Source: Vanilla planifolia | Taxonomy: Eukaryota; Streptophyta; Magnoliopsida; Asparagales; Orchidaceae | Direction: 5' to 3' | Assembly: GCA_023846275.1 (NCBI GenBank) | Contig: CM043868.1 | Coordinates: 19,377,755 to 19,441,754, forward strand | DNA length: 64,000 nt | Shown: positions 26,164 through 39,606 of the stretch, piece by piece | How positions within the stretch are numbered: position 1 is the stretch's first letter | Layout: the number at the start of each line of letters is the position of its first letter | The notes under the pieces: generated by a model | Told to the model about the DNA's origin: nothing | Databases searched by the model: none | What the model saw: the letters and a program-made list of their open reading frames with translations, nothing else | Made by a program: the position numbers and the translations under genes

Positions 26164-28300
26164 ATTATACTTTGCTCGACGTAAATCCCATAAAACTCAA
26201 TGATGTACATTCAATTAACAATTTATTAGAAAAAAAGAGTGTCATAATACAAAGGATAAAAATTAAAATAAGTGAGGGTGACACAGAAACATCTTAGCTT
26301 ACAACCATATATGTTAGTATAACCAAATGAAAAATAGTTCATAATATCCAAGCTACCATACAAGAAGAAAAATTATAAAAAAATATTAATACAACATTGT
26401 AATGAAATATAACCAATCCTCACACACCAAATGCTTCTTACAAAACTCACATGATACAAAACTATCTTTCATTCAAGATTGTAAGCTATCACTTAGGGAC
26501 CTCCAATTTTATGAGCGTTTGTATTCTAGACAATAATGTAAGTATAAAATGAGCATATTATTAACTATAAGTAGTAAGACAATATAAAAATGTACTATAT
26601 AGATGATAAATAAAATAAAGTAACAAATAAGGAGATGCATAATAATTTGTAAAGATATAAAACAATGAAATCAATGCATATATGCTCGCATACATACAAC
26701 CTATGCATGCACATAAGCATCATACAAGACTCACATTGTATTTTACTTTATTTTTATTTGGGTATATCTTATTTCTCTTTATTTTTTTATATCCTTTCTT
26801 ATTCTTTTTTAGGCCTAGATACTCATTTGATCATTATCTTTATTTCATAAGAACCTATATCATATCATTATTTATCAAGGAATCATTTTTCATATTGTCA
26901 ATATCTTATGCTAATAAGATTAAGGCCTCTACTATGTCGTGACCCATCTTGGATTGTTCATGATACTAAGGGTGATGTCTGTCTCATCTTTCATGGAGAT
27001 GTTGTCTTTATTATCAACATCATATACTAATGAGAATGGGATCTTTACTATGCCATGGCCCTCTCAGTGTCTAAGATAATAGATGTGATATCTATTTCAT
27101 ATAAAATAGTTACAAAAGTTATAAAAGAAATATTTATATTCATCTCTCTTTCTTTATCTGATCTTCTACATCTTTAAGTAAAAGTAACATTATTTATTTC
27201 TCTTTATTTTCTTTTCATTTCATTCTTTCTCTCTTATCAAGTGTTTTGATTTTTATTACATCACATACATATACATATAAAAGTATATGTATATATATAT
27301 ATATATCATCAATAATGAAATATCATTATATATATAGAACATATGCAAATGATACTATGCCTTACAAATACTTATACCTTCTTACATTCCAAAATATTTA
27401 AGAAATTTAATAAATCGATTTATATAATAATTATTTAGTTTACATATCTAATGATTTTAAGATATTTCTTTCATGATTTTTCCCTTTTCTCTATCTCGCT
27501 TTATTTTTTTACATAATTTCCATTGTGTTTCATTAATAACAATTCATATTTTGTTTTCAACTTAAAAAGGAAATCCATGCACTTAGTATCCCACTTTTTA
27601 TTCTTTCTTATTTCACAAAATTACTCTCATTCTTAAGCAAAAGTACTTATGAAAGATTTTTTTTTCAACCAATCCCTTAAAAACCTCACAAAATAAATAA
27701 AATCTACTATTTAGGTTTTATATCATATAGTATAATCTCCCAAATCATACTATACAATTTTTGATTATCACATGTAAATAAGGGGTTAGACGTGAGATTA
27801 TTGTTATGGTTACTCTTGAACTCATTATATTTGTCTGATCATTACATCATAATGTGTGTTTATCAATAACGATTAGTCAAGCATGGAATCATATAAGCAA
27901 ATGCAACAATGTGATTCATAAACCCTATTTTCATTGTTTGATCAATGCATTATACTTTATGATTCTTAATAGACTTTGATCAAACAAGGGATCAAATAGA
28001 CATTATATTAGCACATTTCTTGAACTAGGTTATACTCATCAGATTAATGTATCATATTATATAATTCCTAATAATTGCTAATTATACAAAGGATCAAATT
28101 GATGATTGCTACAACACATTTCATAAACCCATTTAGATATGTCTAATAAGTGTATCAAACTGTATGAACTTTTGGCTAACTCGACTGTCACTTCCAATGT
28201 TTCAAGCCGATGATTATTCGTCAACCTTATAAGATAATTAGTCAAATCACCTTGTATAATCACAGTGATTAGAAATAACAAAAGAGCCACTTAATCATAA
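26164..28300 (-). mobile_element. Probable 5' LTR and flank of the second relic
   Basis: It begins next to the primer-binding-site-like sequence at 26,150-26,163 and has no coding potential. It contains an A-rich block, then a T/C-rich block (about 26,735-26,810), then a repeated pair around CTATG[TC]C[GA]TG near 26,930 and 27,050. The outer boundary is uncertain. Confidence 0.35.
27795..28200. repeat. Diverged tandem subrepeats of about 95-115 bp
   Basis: Units start near 27,795, 27,910, 28,013 and 28,107. Each has a CATTTCATAAACCC- or TTCTTGAACTA-like start, a GATCAATG/CAGATTAATG-like middle and a TATGATTCCTAA-like end. Copies are clearly related but diverged. They look like LTR or spacer subrepeats. 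Confidence 0.6.
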
Positions 28301-29885
28301 ATTTATTAAATCCACAAAATCCATCCCTATCACACCTCAACCAAAAAAATTCATGATTTTATAAGGGAGAATAAATTGGAAACAAGTCTTTAATGCACTA
28401 CTCTAGTTATAAAAAAGTCAAAGTCCAATTTTTCTCCCTAATGTCCTTCCTAAAAGGACCTAAGTTGGATCTTCTTAAAACATGGTTTTCTTCTTCTCTC
28501 CAAGGTCTCCTCTCTTCATAATTTTCTTTGCACATTGTTCAAGACCAAATTAAGTGTAAGTGAGAAGGCATAGGTAGTGACTCTAAGATAATATATAAAA
28601 AGTTATTCTATATTATCTCATTTTTCTCTTTCTGACTTTAAAAAGTCTTAGAAAATTTAAAGTGCTTCCAAAAATTATGAATTGTATGCCTATAAATTCC
28701 ATGAGCTGAGATCTTAACAATGATATGCTAAATTTGTTTTATCTAACTTTATCATCCCATCATGAATTTTGAAGCTCTTGTATTAAGGTAATCATTATGT
28801 TGCAATGTGATGATATGTTAATATGAACCAATAAATCAAGAACATATTTTTGCTATCTAAGAAAAAAATAAGGGAAGACAATTCATAATAATAACAAAAA
28901 AAATTTGGTTAAAGAAGAGTGAAGAAAAAAATTTCAAAAAAGGAAGAAAATGAACATCCTTAAGGAAATAAAAAAAAAGATTTTGCAAGGCACTTGAACA
29001 TCATTATTGGGAATGAAAAGTTACATATTCTTGGTGATGTGGGGACTTGTGCTAGTAGAAGCAAAATGCAAAATAAGAAGAAGAAATAAAGATGCAAATA
29101 TGATATATAAGAGACTTAAAATTATATTGATATGGCAAAACAATACAATGGTAAGCACTTAACATAAAATGTTCATATAGATAAAGATAATTTGAAGTAC
29201 TCAAATCTTAACATAAAGCCATTTATGATTAGAAATCATATCATAACAATTGTAGATGATCAATTCAACTCTTAAGAGCTTTTAGTAAATTTGATGATTT
29301 TTTAGTTTAAACCAAAAAAGTTTAATCATATCAATTTTTAGTTGATTTTAAAATAGACAAGAATTTACTTTTAAATCAACAAAATTTTGTGAAAAAGTTT
29401 TTGATTATTAGAATGAAGATTTAATCCTTGGAAGAGCTCATTTTTTTTTATATTTTAAAAAATAATTATTGTTCAATATTAACAATTTGTTTACAAAATA
29501 AGTTTAAACTTTGTTGTTGCAAAAAAACTTTGTTTCAAACTATATTTTTGTCTAATATTCTTTATTATAACTCAAATTTTTATCAAATAAATATTTTTTT
29601 TTAACTTTTTTAAATCTTTATTTTAAAAAATATTTTTTAAACTCATAAATTGTATATAAATAGTCTAATTTTATAAATAGAACTATATTTAAAAAATATT
29701 TTTTAAATTTTTATCAAAAGATAACATTTATTTTTTTTAACATTATTTTACAAAGATTTCTTTTTTGTTTTTTGTATTATTTTTTATTTCTAAGATTAAA
29801 GTTATTATGTCTTGAAATTTTGATCACTTAAATTCGTAGTTATGTATTTAAAAATAATTTTATAAAAACGCAATTTTAAAATGCT
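28301..29885. other. A+T-rich intergenic DNA
   Basis: No coding region, RNA gene or bounded repeat is visible. Long A and T runs dominate, above all at 29,430-29,880. Confidence 0.6.
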
Positions 29886-30960
29886 ATAAGAAGCAGAGCT
29901 TGGTTTCGAGATCCAAAGCTCGCTCGAAAATTTACCTAAATACTAAAAAAAGAAAAAAAAAATTTATCGTCGATTCCATCTGTCGTGTCGTTAGGGTTCT
30001 CTAGGTTAGCCGCGCCGGCTTCTCTCGAGGTATGCTGAGCCCGGCTTGCTCTATAGCGGCGAAGTTTTGTTACTCTGAAAGCAGACGAGGAGGCGAAAAT
30101 TTCTCCTTGGGTCCTCCACTGAAATCGATCTTCCGTTATCCGAGATCCATATTTTCGATTGGAGACGAAGATCACCCTTTTTCTCGTGGGGTATAATAGC
30201 AACAAAAATCCTTCTCCTCTGATCTCCTCCCAACTGCTGAAATCGTCTCCAAGAAGCCCGTTGCTCCGGCTACATGGAAGCTTGGTATAGGCCGGTGAAT
30301 TTGGAAGTTTTGTATTTCTGTGACTGAAGTTTGCCCAGATTTGTGTGTTTTCCTCCGCATTTATGGAGTTCAGAATAGCATAACGCTGTCTGATATGTTG
30401 ATTTGGAAAGCCAGAAGGCGAAAGGTTCGTCAATGGTTTTGCACCTGAAGATGATACCTATGTCAACAGTCATATGAAGGAGGTCAAGGAACCTAACGTG
30501 TCCAGCGGGCCATTTCGGACAGCAATGGGGAAGTGAATGGCAATGCAAAGGGAAGACATTATACCGATGTTTCCCAAAGAAGAATTTGTGATCTTAGACG
30601 TTGAAATGGGCGTTATTGCTAATTGAAAAGAGATGATGCGTGGCGTGGCACCAGGATTCATTCACTGATGATATTTTTGTCCACATAATGCCAATCTTTT
30701 TGTTTGTTTAACTGGATGTATTTAGTTTTTGAAGGATTTTAAACTATTATGTCTATATTACCTTATATCTGAGGATTTTTGTGTAGAGAAACGTATGGAG
30801 TCGTGAACTTGGGCAAGGAGGCTGCTTCTTCTGAGATGTTGGAGAGTGAAGATGGACTAGCAACAGATGGAAGCAATGATAAAAGGGATGATCCAATTTC
30901 AAAAGAAAACGAAACAGAAGATAATTCTATTCTTTCTTTACATTTATCTCTTTGAATTTT
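29886..30960 (+). pseudogene. Gene-like island, identity unknown
   Basis: The base composition at 29,890-30,660 is close to that of plant exons and sharply different from the flanks. On the plus strand it looks like a leader with a donor-like GAG/GTATGC near 30,027. Short coding-like pieces follow: one around 30,420-30,530 (reading FVNGFAPEDDTYVNSHMKE) and one at 30,790-30,955 (reading EAASSEMLESEDGLATDG) after an acceptor-like TTTGTGTAG. The pieces are in different frames and none is long. I do not recognise the protein. It may be a decayed gene, the 5' part of a gene with many small exons, or a non-coding transcript. The long minus-strand open frame here (about 165 codons) has an unnatural composition and is less likely. 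Confidence 0.35.
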
Positions 30961-31051
30961 GCTTATATACGGTATTTTTTTCTTACCTTATGTATGCTGT
31001 CGATTAATGTACTGTTTTTGTGAGTTCAAAAATTCAATGGCGTTTCCCTTT

Positions 31052-31328
31052 AATCAATAAAAAGGAAAATGAATGGTACCTCAAGACAAATAATGGAAAT
31101 ATTCTTTATTATTTTTTGACTATTTAAATTCCTTATTTGTTGATGACATATCACCTTTTGGTTTCCTCATGAAAGTTCTGAAATGCATTTAATCAATATA
31201 AAGGAAAATGGATGGTACCTCAAGACAAATAATGGAAATATTCTTTATTATTTTTTGACTATTTAAATTCCTTATTTGTTGATGACGCATAACCTTTTTG
31301 TTTCCTGATGAAAGTTCTGAAATGCATT
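31052..31328. repeat. 139-bp tandem duplication, recent
   Basis: Two adjacent copies start AATCAATA at 31,052 and 31,191. They agree over almost the whole unit, including GGTACCTCAAGACAAATAAT and GAAAGTTCTGAAATGCATT, with only a few differences. This points to a recent duplication. Confidence 0.92.
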
Positions 31329-31329
31329 A

Positions 31330-34150
31330 TTGGTTACAGAAGACTTGAACATGACATCATATTTTTGTATACTTTTGCAGTCTTGTGTAAATTCAGGTTT
31401 CTATCCGTGGTGAATTAGGTAAATTCAGGGTTGTTGAATGCTTTCTTCATGAATAAGGAACTAGCTTTATAATCTTGAAATTGTTTTCCCATAAAATTTA
31501 GTTTATGAAGTCAAATTGAGTTTATGATTCAGCAAAGTTTAACCATGGTATTTCTTAAGGTTTGAGATGGAGGACCCAGCTATCCTTGCATACTATAATA
31601 TTTGGTGTCTATGAATTCCTTTATAATTGTTAAAAGGTTTGTTGTAGGGTTAGGGATTCTGAGATGGCGATGAGTGGAAATAATTAAGTTCATGATTTAT
31701 AATGAGTGCATCTAGAGACTGTTTGAGTAATTAATTAGTTTTAAATGGCATGTACATCTTATTGGCATATGGGAAGATGTTTGAGTAAACAACAATAGCA
31801 ACCTTTATGCATTAAGTGGAGTTTTGCTACTTGAATCATTTGATACTTATATTTTATCTTTTAACTACTTTTCTTTATAAAAGAAAAGGTTCTGAATCTT
31901 TTCTAATAATCTCTTAAAGTTTTTTTTGTTTGTCTGTTTTTCTATATATGCTAGAAATTTCAATAACTCATCTCTTGTGGACCTAACAATGGAATTAAAT
32001 GAATGGTTTTTAACCTGTCTAAACTAATATATCTCAACTTTCAAAGTCTCACCTCCAGCTTATCTTTAATTGATATCAAATCAATCTTCAGTATATGATG
32101 CTTAAGAATACTCACTTTTCAGTGAGAAAATAAACAGGAAATATGGTCAAATGAGATTTTTGGAAGTATTTGTAACACATCCCATGGGAGATGACCCTAA
32201 TGAAATCTCAAACAATCATTGAGGAACACTCAAAGTTGATAATCCACGAATTAATCCTTTGTCTCTCACTGAAAAAAAGTCGTTTGCGAACATCGATAAG
32301 GATGGTGAGCACGATAACGTAGAACATGAGACTTCTACTTATTCTTTTATTTTTAGTTATCTCCCAAGGATCATTGTTTAGGCTTCTATTTAGGCATTTG
32401 ATGGGGAACAAAAATTTGTTATTCAAATATGGCCTTATTGTTTTCCTATGCTTGCTTCTTAAAACAAAACTATTGCTATGGTGATGTTGATTGCTTCTCT
32501 TCGAGTATTAAAGTGGTATTTTATTCTATTTTCTTCCCCAATAGATGGAAAACCTTTGGATAGTAACTTTCTTTGGCTTGGTATGTTATTATGTCATCAT
32601 CATTCTAATCCAAACTGGTTTGTGCTTGGCTTTGTCCTTTGACCATGGAAGATACTAAAGAAAGCAAAATCATCTTTTTTACTTTGTTATGACAATGAAT
32701 CTTAACCTCTTCTGCATTTATCTTTGAATTTGTTTATGATTTTTCCATGTCTCTTGACTTAAGATTTAGGATTGGCGGAAAGAGCAATGATTCTTGAAAA
32801 GTATGATTGTTTAAGGGATGCAAACTCATAAGTAACATTGTTGGTTATTTTAATCTTAGCATTAGAGTTTTATACATGAAAATTTGTATCACTTTGTTGT
32901 GATGAGTGGCGTGCATTTGCAAACATACCAATAGGATCAGATGCGACAATTAACGAAGTGGTAGTTTATAGAGTTCAAGTTCAAGAGAAGAACACAGATT
33001 TATTTGGTTTGGCCATAAATTATGTTTAAATTTAATGGAGATGGGGATGATATTCCATTATTCAAAAAGCCAAAATAGTAGTCTATAAAATATATGGTAA
33101 ACAACTCTTTTTCTCGAATCCAAAGTACACAAAAATCATCATCGCAAAAGAAGGCTCTTAAATTTCTTCTAATTAGTTAGATTTTGTTAAAGAGAGAAAA
33201 GATTCAAGTAGATTATGTGCAAAAGATCTTGGTTTCTATATCAATGAGAAAGATTGTCACATGGGATGATAATACTACTAAGATGAAGCCATGATTACCC
33301 ATACAATAGCTTTGAGTCATAATGAAGTGAAAAGCCTTACCAAATTGGACTATGCAATTCCTCAAAGAAAACAACTCATGCTATGCCTCTTATCACATTC
33401 ATGGTTACTATTTATAGATGTGAAAATCATAAACAGTTTAAAGATTTATTTCATTAAAAGATATATTAAATTAATATATTTTTGAAGTTTGTACATCACA
33501 CTCAAATCTAAATATCCAAATATTAAAAAATATTAAATTTATTTTTCTAAACAAATTATATTATAATTTTGAAAATTTTTCATATTAATATTAAGACAAT
33601 ATCTCAATGCACTCAATATAATAATTTCAATTCATTTAATGGTCAGATTCAATCAAATATGATCCAATCAATCATGTCATGATATCAAATAATGTCTTGG
33701 AGTTTCAACTGAAATTAATATTTATCAGTCATTTTGGATCTTTTTGCCTAAACAGGTTCAAAATTGGCTTACAAAATAGTTTTTAGCTTGTTTTGATGGT
33801 TTCTTAGCTGGTTTTAGTTGAAATTGGTTATTTTTTGTTCAATTTTGATATTTTTGGCCATATATAGTATTTTTTTTACCTTTATTTGAAGCATTTAATT
33901 CTTTGTTGTTAATCACTTGAACTATTTTTGTCATTCTGGATTGTTGTAATCAGTGGGTTAGTTATGATTCAAGTTTGTAATCTGTTTTTAATTTACTATT
34001 AAAAAATATACTTGCAAAAGATTATTTATTATTATAATTCAAGTAGCAAAAAAATTATTTGAAGTTATTTGTAATATTATATATAAGGTCTTTGCTTTCA
34101 ATTAAAAATATTAGAAACTTAAATTGAATCATTGAAAGATAACGGAAGTG
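31330..34150. other. No assigned gene; one short coding-like stretch
   Basis: Mostly non-coding. A plus-strand stretch at 32,217-32,384 reads TLKVDNPRINPLSLTEKKSF and continues with an acidic, plausible protein composition before a stop. No family is recognised. It may belong with the gene-like island at 29.9-31.0 kb. Confidence 0.3.
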
Positions 34151-34159
34151 CCACTTGGA

Positions 34160-36180
34160 GAACTTAAACAAAACTTAAAACCCCCACTAAATATGATTGC
34201 AAATTAAATTATCATGTTCAATCTATTTACCCTATGATTTATTAAGATTAGAATTATGAAGATTTACTCATTTGAAGTTCACTGGTAGGATTAGAAATTT
34301 GATTTCTGTGGCATGATAGGATTATCTGAATTATGAAAATTTTATTTCTTTTTCTTCTTGTGCTATGATCATTTTGTGAACTTATTTAGAATAAGGTATG
34401 TGAAGTTAATATCCAAGGTAGTCTAGGGCACAAGCATGTAAATATATGGTCTAATTATGCATGACATAAAGCTATATATGAGATGCCAAATGGCGTGATT
34501 AGAGCACATGGGATATGAAATATGGTAAAGAAATGTTTGGGGTGCTTGTGAGCTCTTGTGCATAAGAGAACATCCTAACCCAACTTTTACACAAGTCATA
34601 ACCTATGACTCATGCTCTAAGCTTAAAGATTTTCGTCCTTGCTTGAATCTCTATGATCCTTGTGGTTGTCCTACCAAGTTAAATGTTATTGTCTTTAAGC
34701 CACAGTTTTTCCTAATTCTAACTTAAGATTATTACTTCTAATCATACTAGGTAAAACATTGATGTAATGAACACTTAAATGAGTTATCATTAACATTCAA
34801 TCTAGCCAATTGGAATTCATGGGTCAGCAGAGTATATTTGTATATTTACGAGGACTTGGTATTTGATGAGCATTTAGGCAAAAAATGATTGATATTCCCA
34901 AGAACATTAAATAGAATAAGTCGTGATGTTTTTGTGGTTTTGAAACCATGTTTTTCTCTTACAATATGGCCGTTCTAAAGGGTTCTTGCATTTTTCTTGT
35001 ATGCAAATGACCAGCTTCCCTTGGCCTATATGCAAAGTGTCTCGAGTGGCAGCATCATCACGTGGACTTAATTCGTTTAATTTAAGGAAGTTTCATTTGG
35101 AAGGCTGCCATATAAAGCATCATATCTTGTTCACATTGCATGCATTAATTAGCAATGTCTGTGCTTTAATAGGTTCCCTTTATATTTGTCCCTTTTCTTC
35201 AATTTTAGTTCAGTAGGGCAATGCCTCTGAAAGATGTGGTGGATTCATACTCAGAAAGGCGATGATTTTTCTTTCTTAGATGTGGTAAGAAAGATAACTT
35301 ATTTATCTATACTTCAGTATACAAAAATGTTAAGTTATTTGTAATATTTTATCTGCAATTTTTTATTTTATTTAAAATTAGTTGAAATCAAAAGCATTGA
35401 TTAAAAATGCCAAGACTGTTGAAAAATAATGAAACCAAAACTTGTTAAGTAAACGAAACTAAAATCAAAATCCTAATTCTATTTGAAATATGATTCTAAT
35501 TTTGAATTATCATAATTAAATCCTATTGCCTTATGATTTATTTGTTCAAAGTTCAAGATTCAGATTAGAACTATCAAGATTCAAAATAGTTGTCTCAAGG
35601 TTTAGTCATTCAAAGCTCACTACTAGGATTATAAATTTGAAATGAATTCTCCAAGGCATGATAGGGCTATTCATACTGTGCTTGATTGAGCTGCATTTGC
35701 AATATAAAAAGTTTTCATTATTTTCCCTCTTGTATTTTGATGTAGTAAACCTGTAGAATTGGGTATCTTTAGTGAATTTTTAGGTCAGGGGCTCAAGAAT
35801 GTGCATTGATGATGTAATTATGTTATTGATGTCTTATATGAATTACAGCTTTATGAAACAAAAAATGGAGTGATCAAACCACATGGGATATGAACCATGC
35901 AAAAAGAAATGCGTGATGATGTGCGTCTTGTGCATAAGAAAACCTCCTAAACCTACTTTTGCACAAGTTCTAAATGTTTTTTGACATTTGCCCAATGTCA
36001 ATGAGGATTTGACATTTAGTAGGCATTTTGGCATCAAATGGTTGCTATAAAAACATTAAATGAAACGAGGTAAATGTTTTGTGGTCTTGAAATCATGCAT
36101 TTCTATTATAACATGGCCGTTCTACAGGGATCTTGCATTGTTCTTGTATGCAGATTACCAGCTTCCCTTGGGTGCTTGGC
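34160..36180. repeat. Old tandem duplication, unit about 0.8-1.2 kb
   Basis: Unit A (about 34,160-35,045) and unit B (about 35,430-36,180) share a series of landmarks in the same order: TATGATTTATT, GCATGATAGG, ACATGGGATATGAA, GTGCATAAGA, and a well-conserved block ending CCAGCTTCCCTTGG (at 35,011 and 36,158). Offsets fall from about 1,375 to 1,147 bp along the unit, so unit A has extra sequence of about 225 bp in its middle. Copies are diverged. Confidence 0.75.
35205..35285 (+). other. Possible exon between the two duplication units
   Basis: An acceptor-like run ending AATTTTAG is followed by MPLKDVVDSYSERR and a stop, then by a donor-like GTG/GTAAGA near 35,285. It is short and unrecognised. 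It could be an exon of a decayed or non-coding transcript connected with the 29.9-kb island. Confidence 0.2.
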
Positions 36181-36719
36181 TTAGAATGAAGGTTGCACCC
36201 ATTTAACAACTATTATGTTTCTACTTGTCACATAGGTGATTAAAATCCAACCATATTGGTGATATTTTTAAACTTCTTGCACTTCAAGTAATAAACTTTG
36301 CTTTTTGTATGAATTTTGTTTTGATTGATAATATATTTCTCATATTTTTATACCCCATCTAGCTAATTGTGATATTGGTTTATTACTCTGTCATATGAGT
36401 AATCTTTTATTTTATCTACGAGATTTGAACTACCATGATTGTGCATCTTCCCTTTTAAGATGGTTAATTCAATTTTGTATATGATATCACCCTTGTTAGC
36501 CAAATGTTAATTGTGTATTTTCATTCTCATTTAGTGTTGAGAGAACTTATGATTATTTTAGGTAATTAATTTAATAGTTGGAATCCTATGACTATTTGAT
36601 GATGATAATTATATTTGTTCTTTTCTTCTTATAAACTATCTATATATTTTGCATTACTAATCATCTCCTATTTTTAGGTATTTTAAAACATATTAAATGA
36701 ATGATTGTGTGATATTGAT

Positions 36720-37160
36720 GATGTTTTTTTTTTCACAAAACTTTTCAAATTGTATAGAGCAAAGTTATTTATCATTTTTGGCCCTCAATTGTTTGATCTT
36801 CCTCTCAATTTGGTTTTCAATCAATAATTTCTATTTCATATATGTTTGAAAGTATCACTTTTCTACTTAAACTTATATTCCTTAGTAATTTTTGAATAGT
36901 TATTTACTAAGGTCAAAATCTATCTAGATCTTTTGGCATTAATATAATAGATTCTTATAAATCTGAATAAATTTTATCTATAGTATCTTTAATTTTATGA
37001 GTTGTTTTAGAGAACTTGACCATATCATGTTTGCTAACAACATGATGCTTACAAAAATTCAATGCTATGACCCTCTATCTACAAAGCAGACATAATTATT
37101 TAACTAAAACAAACCTTACTCTGACATGTATCTTAGTCTCATATGTCATAACAAATCATA
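36720..37160 (-). mobile_element. Ty1/copia integrase fragment, broken
   Basis: On the minus strand, 37,090 to about 36,930 resembles the copia pre-integrase/integrase start (the 'FCKHHVVSKHDMVKFSK' stretch followed by an 'IYSDL' echo of YVHSDLWGP). About 36,850-36,725 resembles the 'LIENQ..RKIKQLRAKN' segment, an echo of IEKQTGKQIKRLRTDNG. The order matches copia pol. It is an old fossil with several breaks and no bounded LTRs. Confidence 0.72.
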
Positions 37161-37199
37161 TCACCAAAAGAAGAAATTGAAGTTATATTTACAATTATT

Positions 37200-39400
37200 T
37201 TGTTATATAGAAAGAGATATCACTAATTTTTTTTTATTTTAGGTTAATTCATAACTCCTTTAAAATATATTAAACTCCTTTTGAAACTAAGAATTTTCTA
37301 TAAATTGAGTGCAAACAACTTGAAGAGATGATTTTTTTCTTTAGTCCTAAATATGTGTAACATCTCCTAAAGTATTGAAAATTCTAATACGAGTTTAAAT
37401 TCGAACAAACTTATTTTAATAATATAATTATTTATAAAAATATTTTTACTATCAATAGAGTTGTATCAAATCAATCCTCTTTTGATGACATGTAATAAAA
37501 ATAATGAAAATCTAGAATATAATCGTTTGTAAAAGAAATATAATAATTTGTAATTGTCAAATTTATTTCAAAACTATTTTGGAATCTCTTTATTAATTGA
37601 AACTCTCTTAGATTTAGATTTTATTTATTTCTTATCTTTCCTTTTAAGTGTTGTCGCATTGATTTACAGTTATTTTAATGTCTAGGGTTTTGATAGTAAT
37701 GACACTAGAAGTTTCTCCTTGTACTTTCTATTTAAAGTGATGTAATAATAAAAAATTCAAATCATTCAAATTAATTATGTATTTGTCATACAATAAGTTT
37801 ATAATCAAATGGTTAAGGGATTGAGATACAATGCTTGATTTGGTAAATATTTGATTATATACAATGTTACAATCTTTCCCATAAATTTTTTATAGTCTCT
37901 TTATATGTAATAATTTATAGTATTTTTATTATGCACAATTGAATTGAATTAAGAATCTTTTAATCAATCTTTTTCTTTCTTTTTATTAGTTTCTCTAAGT
38001 TTTTTTTAAAAAAAAGCCTTGAAAGCTTTCTTCGATTAAATATTCTAGCGTCTTGATCCTCTAGTCAAAGAAGTATTGTTGGCATCAAATTTTCAAATTG
38101 GTAACTTTTGGTGTCATAGAACTTGAGCTCACTTTTATTTTGAAATTTTAGGCTATTTTTTTTTATTTTAATTAGAGTTGATTTTGATATTAGTTTGTTT
38201 TGTTTTAATTGTATATAAAAAAATGAATAATTTTAGACTATTTTTTTTGGACATCATCCTATTATAACAATCATGATAAAAATAATATGTCACTAAAAAA
38301 ATTTATATGATTAAACAAAAAAAATCTAAATATTAGAGCAAAACAAACCCCAAAATCCACTCCTAAAATCAAATACAAACGACTAAAAAAAATCAAAAAA
38401 GAATCTTTTACTAGATTATGGAAAAAAAAGTGATCTCATCCAAGATGAGTGTCAATCTTATTTTCCAATCAAATCAAAGACAAATAAAAACAATTCGCAC
38501 ATTGTTCTCTATCTATCTTTTAATGATTACAATAAAAATTTGAAAAAACAAATGATTAAAATATTATGGACAAAAAAAATTATTTCAAAAAGAGCAAATT
38601 TCCCCTTATTTATACGCTCTTCAGCTATTTGGTCAAGTCAACCGTGTTTGTAATAATAGAATATTGATTCTTCATTAAATTTAAAAGTTAAATTTAAAAA
38701 AATAAATAAATCCCTTAAAAATCTGCACAAATGCCTCTCAAATATTATCTTTAATTTGATCAACTGAAATTAATCATTTTTATTTAATAAACAAAAAAAT
38801 AGCAATTTTTTTATTAATTTAACTTTAAGATAATATTTAATAAGTATTAGAATGAAATGCAAAAGGAAAAAAATGTTTATAAATTAAAAAATTAGTAAAA
38901 AAAATATTTTCTAAAATATTGATATTTTAAATTAAATTTAATTAAAAAATACATTGAAATGTGAATTGCAGATAGACTTTTAGAAACCCATCCACTTGGC
39001 AATATAGGGCAGAGCTTGGTTAATCAAAGCAAGCCACATATGCTATAAAAGACAATTATGTTAAAAGATCATCTTGACCTTAAATAAAACAAAGGTTTAA
39101 ACAAAGACATTATTTGCCCAAAAGGTCGAATTGTATTGAGACATTGAAATCTCACATGGTGTGACAGTTCGATTTGATCGACCTCGAATTTTATCTTTGT
39201 AGTGTATTCTTATCATCAGTGTTAAGATGATCTATCAAATATTATTACATTTAAATTATAAATTCCTATCTTACTAACGTCACTATAGTCTCAACTCATT
39301 TGTAACTGCAATCACTGACCAAAGTGTCGTTCGTTAATCAAAACTACAGCAGTTGATTACATGGCCGTGCACCTTCAGAATCCTAAGTAAGAAACAATAA
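37200..39400. other. A+T-rich intergenic DNA
   Basis: No supportable gene. The block probably includes further retroelement debris next to the copia fragment. The right edge is the 3' end of the NDL gene. Confidence 0.5.
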
Positions 39401-39408
39401 CTAATTAC

Positions 39409-39414
39409 TTTATT
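39409..39414 (-). terminator. Poly(A) signal AATAAA for the NDL gene
   Basis: Minus-strand AATAAA about 193 bp after the NDL stop codon. The (T)n/(A)n tract at 39,420-39,437 lies just upstream of it in the transcript. Confidence 0.45.
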
Positions 39415-39606
39415 ATATTAAAAAAAAAAAAAAAAAGCCCTCGCAGTCTGCGAAATGATTGCATGAGCAACGAAAGTTTATCCCTCTTGACACTTCTATC
39501 CGTGTGCACATATATATATATATCTACACGCGAACCATCAACGAGATCAATCAGATACAGATAACACTGAGATGATGTGAGCATTCTGCACATCACAACA
39601 AGGTTT

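Noticed and set aside
29936-30433. 165-codon minus-strand open frame
   Set aside because: Its composition is unnatural for a protein and it shows no domain. The plus strand there has splice-like and leader-like features instead.
38109-38122. TGGTGTCATAGAAC resembling a primer-binding site on the plus strand
   Set aside because: Short and unsupported by LTR ends or gag nearby; chance similarity cannot be excluded.
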